The notes under the pieces: generated by a model
What the model was told of the DNA's origin: nothing
Seen by the model: only the letters and a program-made list of their open reading frames with translations
Database searches by the model: none
Program-made: the position numbers and the translations under genes
In this document: piece after piece, positions 5,234 through 5,377 of the stretch
How positions within the stretch are numbered: the stretch's first letter is position 1
How the letters are laid out: the number at the start of each line of letters is the position of its first letter
NCBI GenBank assembly: GCA_026394745.1
Contig: JAPKXP010000192.1
Coordinates: 1-5,377 of the forward strand
From: Candidatus Altarchaeota archaeon
GTDB taxonomy: Archaea > Altiarchaeota > Altiarchaeia > IMC4 > SCGC-AAA252-I15
Direction: 5' to 3'
Length of the DNA: 5,377 nt

Positions 5234-5377
5234 TTTATGGCCTGCTCGTAAACCTGCTTCACGAGCTTTATGTTCTTCTCGGCGAGGCTGCCTGAGAATT
5301 GTTCCTTAACGCCCTCCTCGATGCCTGCGATGCTCACTTCCCCAGTGAACGCTGCGAAGGCGCCGAGCATTGCGGTG
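5230..5377 (-). CDS. porG: Pyruvate:ferredoxin oxidoreductase gamma subunit (C-terminal end only)
   Basis: Only the last 48 codons are in the window; the 5' part lies beyond 5377. The sequence TAMLGAFAAFTGEVSIAGIE, then a charged helix with SLAEKNIKLVKQVYEQA, matches the C-terminal end of the gamma subunit, where an MLGA-like strand is followed by an EKN helix. The gamma subunit packs against alpha-beta and contributes to CoA handling in the oxidative decarboxylation of pyruvate. Its stop codon overlaps the porD start as ATGA, so it is first in the porG-porD-porA-porB order seen here. The call rests on a short stretch plus the operon order. A gamma subunit of a related 2-oxoacid oxidoreductase cannot be excluded from this piece alone, but the porA sequence points to pyruvate. 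Confidence 0.9.
   Translation of the reverse strand, partial: TAMLGAFAAFTGEVSIAGIEEGVKEQFSGSLAEKNIKLVKQVYEQAIK

Noticed and set aside
1..5377. tRNA genes, CRISPR arrays, insertion sequences or other mobile elements
   Set aside because: Coding sequence covers nearly the whole window, the two spacers are under 80 nt, and I saw no repeat arrays, transposase-like frames or tRNA-like folds.

Overview
The window is archaeal. Every gene lies on the minus strand, so it is read from right (5377) to left (1). The archaeal markers are Spt5/NusG with one KOW domain, uL11 and uL1 of the archaeal type, a 56-residue SecE/Sec61-gamma, FtsZ of the archaeal FtsZ1 type, and a four-subunit pyruvate:ferredoxin oxidoreductase (POR). 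FtsZ argues against most Crenarchaeota. A euryarchaeal or DPANN-like genome fits, but I cannot name the lineage. The coding layout is very tight: eight genes (two cut by the window edges) and only two spacers above 50 nt.

Right half (5377-2959): porG (3' end only), porD, porA, porB, in the usual archaeal gamma-delta-alpha-beta order. They are joined by ATGA overlaps (porG/porD, porD/porA) or directly abutting stop and start codons (porA/porB). Together they would oxidise pyruvate to acetyl-CoA and CO2 and pass electrons to ferredoxin. Two subunits look damaged. porB has lost the central segment that should carry the GDGG thiamine-diphosphate motif, and the frame changes at the junction. porD has Arg in place of one of the eight Fe-S cysteines.

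Middle (2958-1035): a 73-nt spacer with TATA-like boxes and a small inverted repeat, then ftsZ (cell division ring), secE (translocon; 56 aa, easily missed) and spt5 (transcription elongation). The run continues into rpl11, which overlaps the end of spt5.

Left end (568-1): a 78-nt spacer, then the N-terminal three quarters or so of rpl1. The spacer holds an ATTTATAAA box at the rpl11 stop codon. Just before the rpl1 start it holds a foldable element with two helices and an asymmetric GTCAAA/GA internal loop. This resembles the binding site of ribosomal protein L1 and includes the rpl1 Shine-Dalgarno sequence. I read it as an L1 autoregulatory leader, which would make rpl1 and whatever follows it a separately controlled unit. 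It is the most interesting regulatory signal here.

Start sites were set with one consistent ribosome-binding register: rpl1, rpl11 and secE all align to an archaeal anti-SD pairing of the GGAGGTGA type with its last A at position -4. The por genes, ftsZ and spt5 have weak or no SD, which suggests translational coupling or short leaders.
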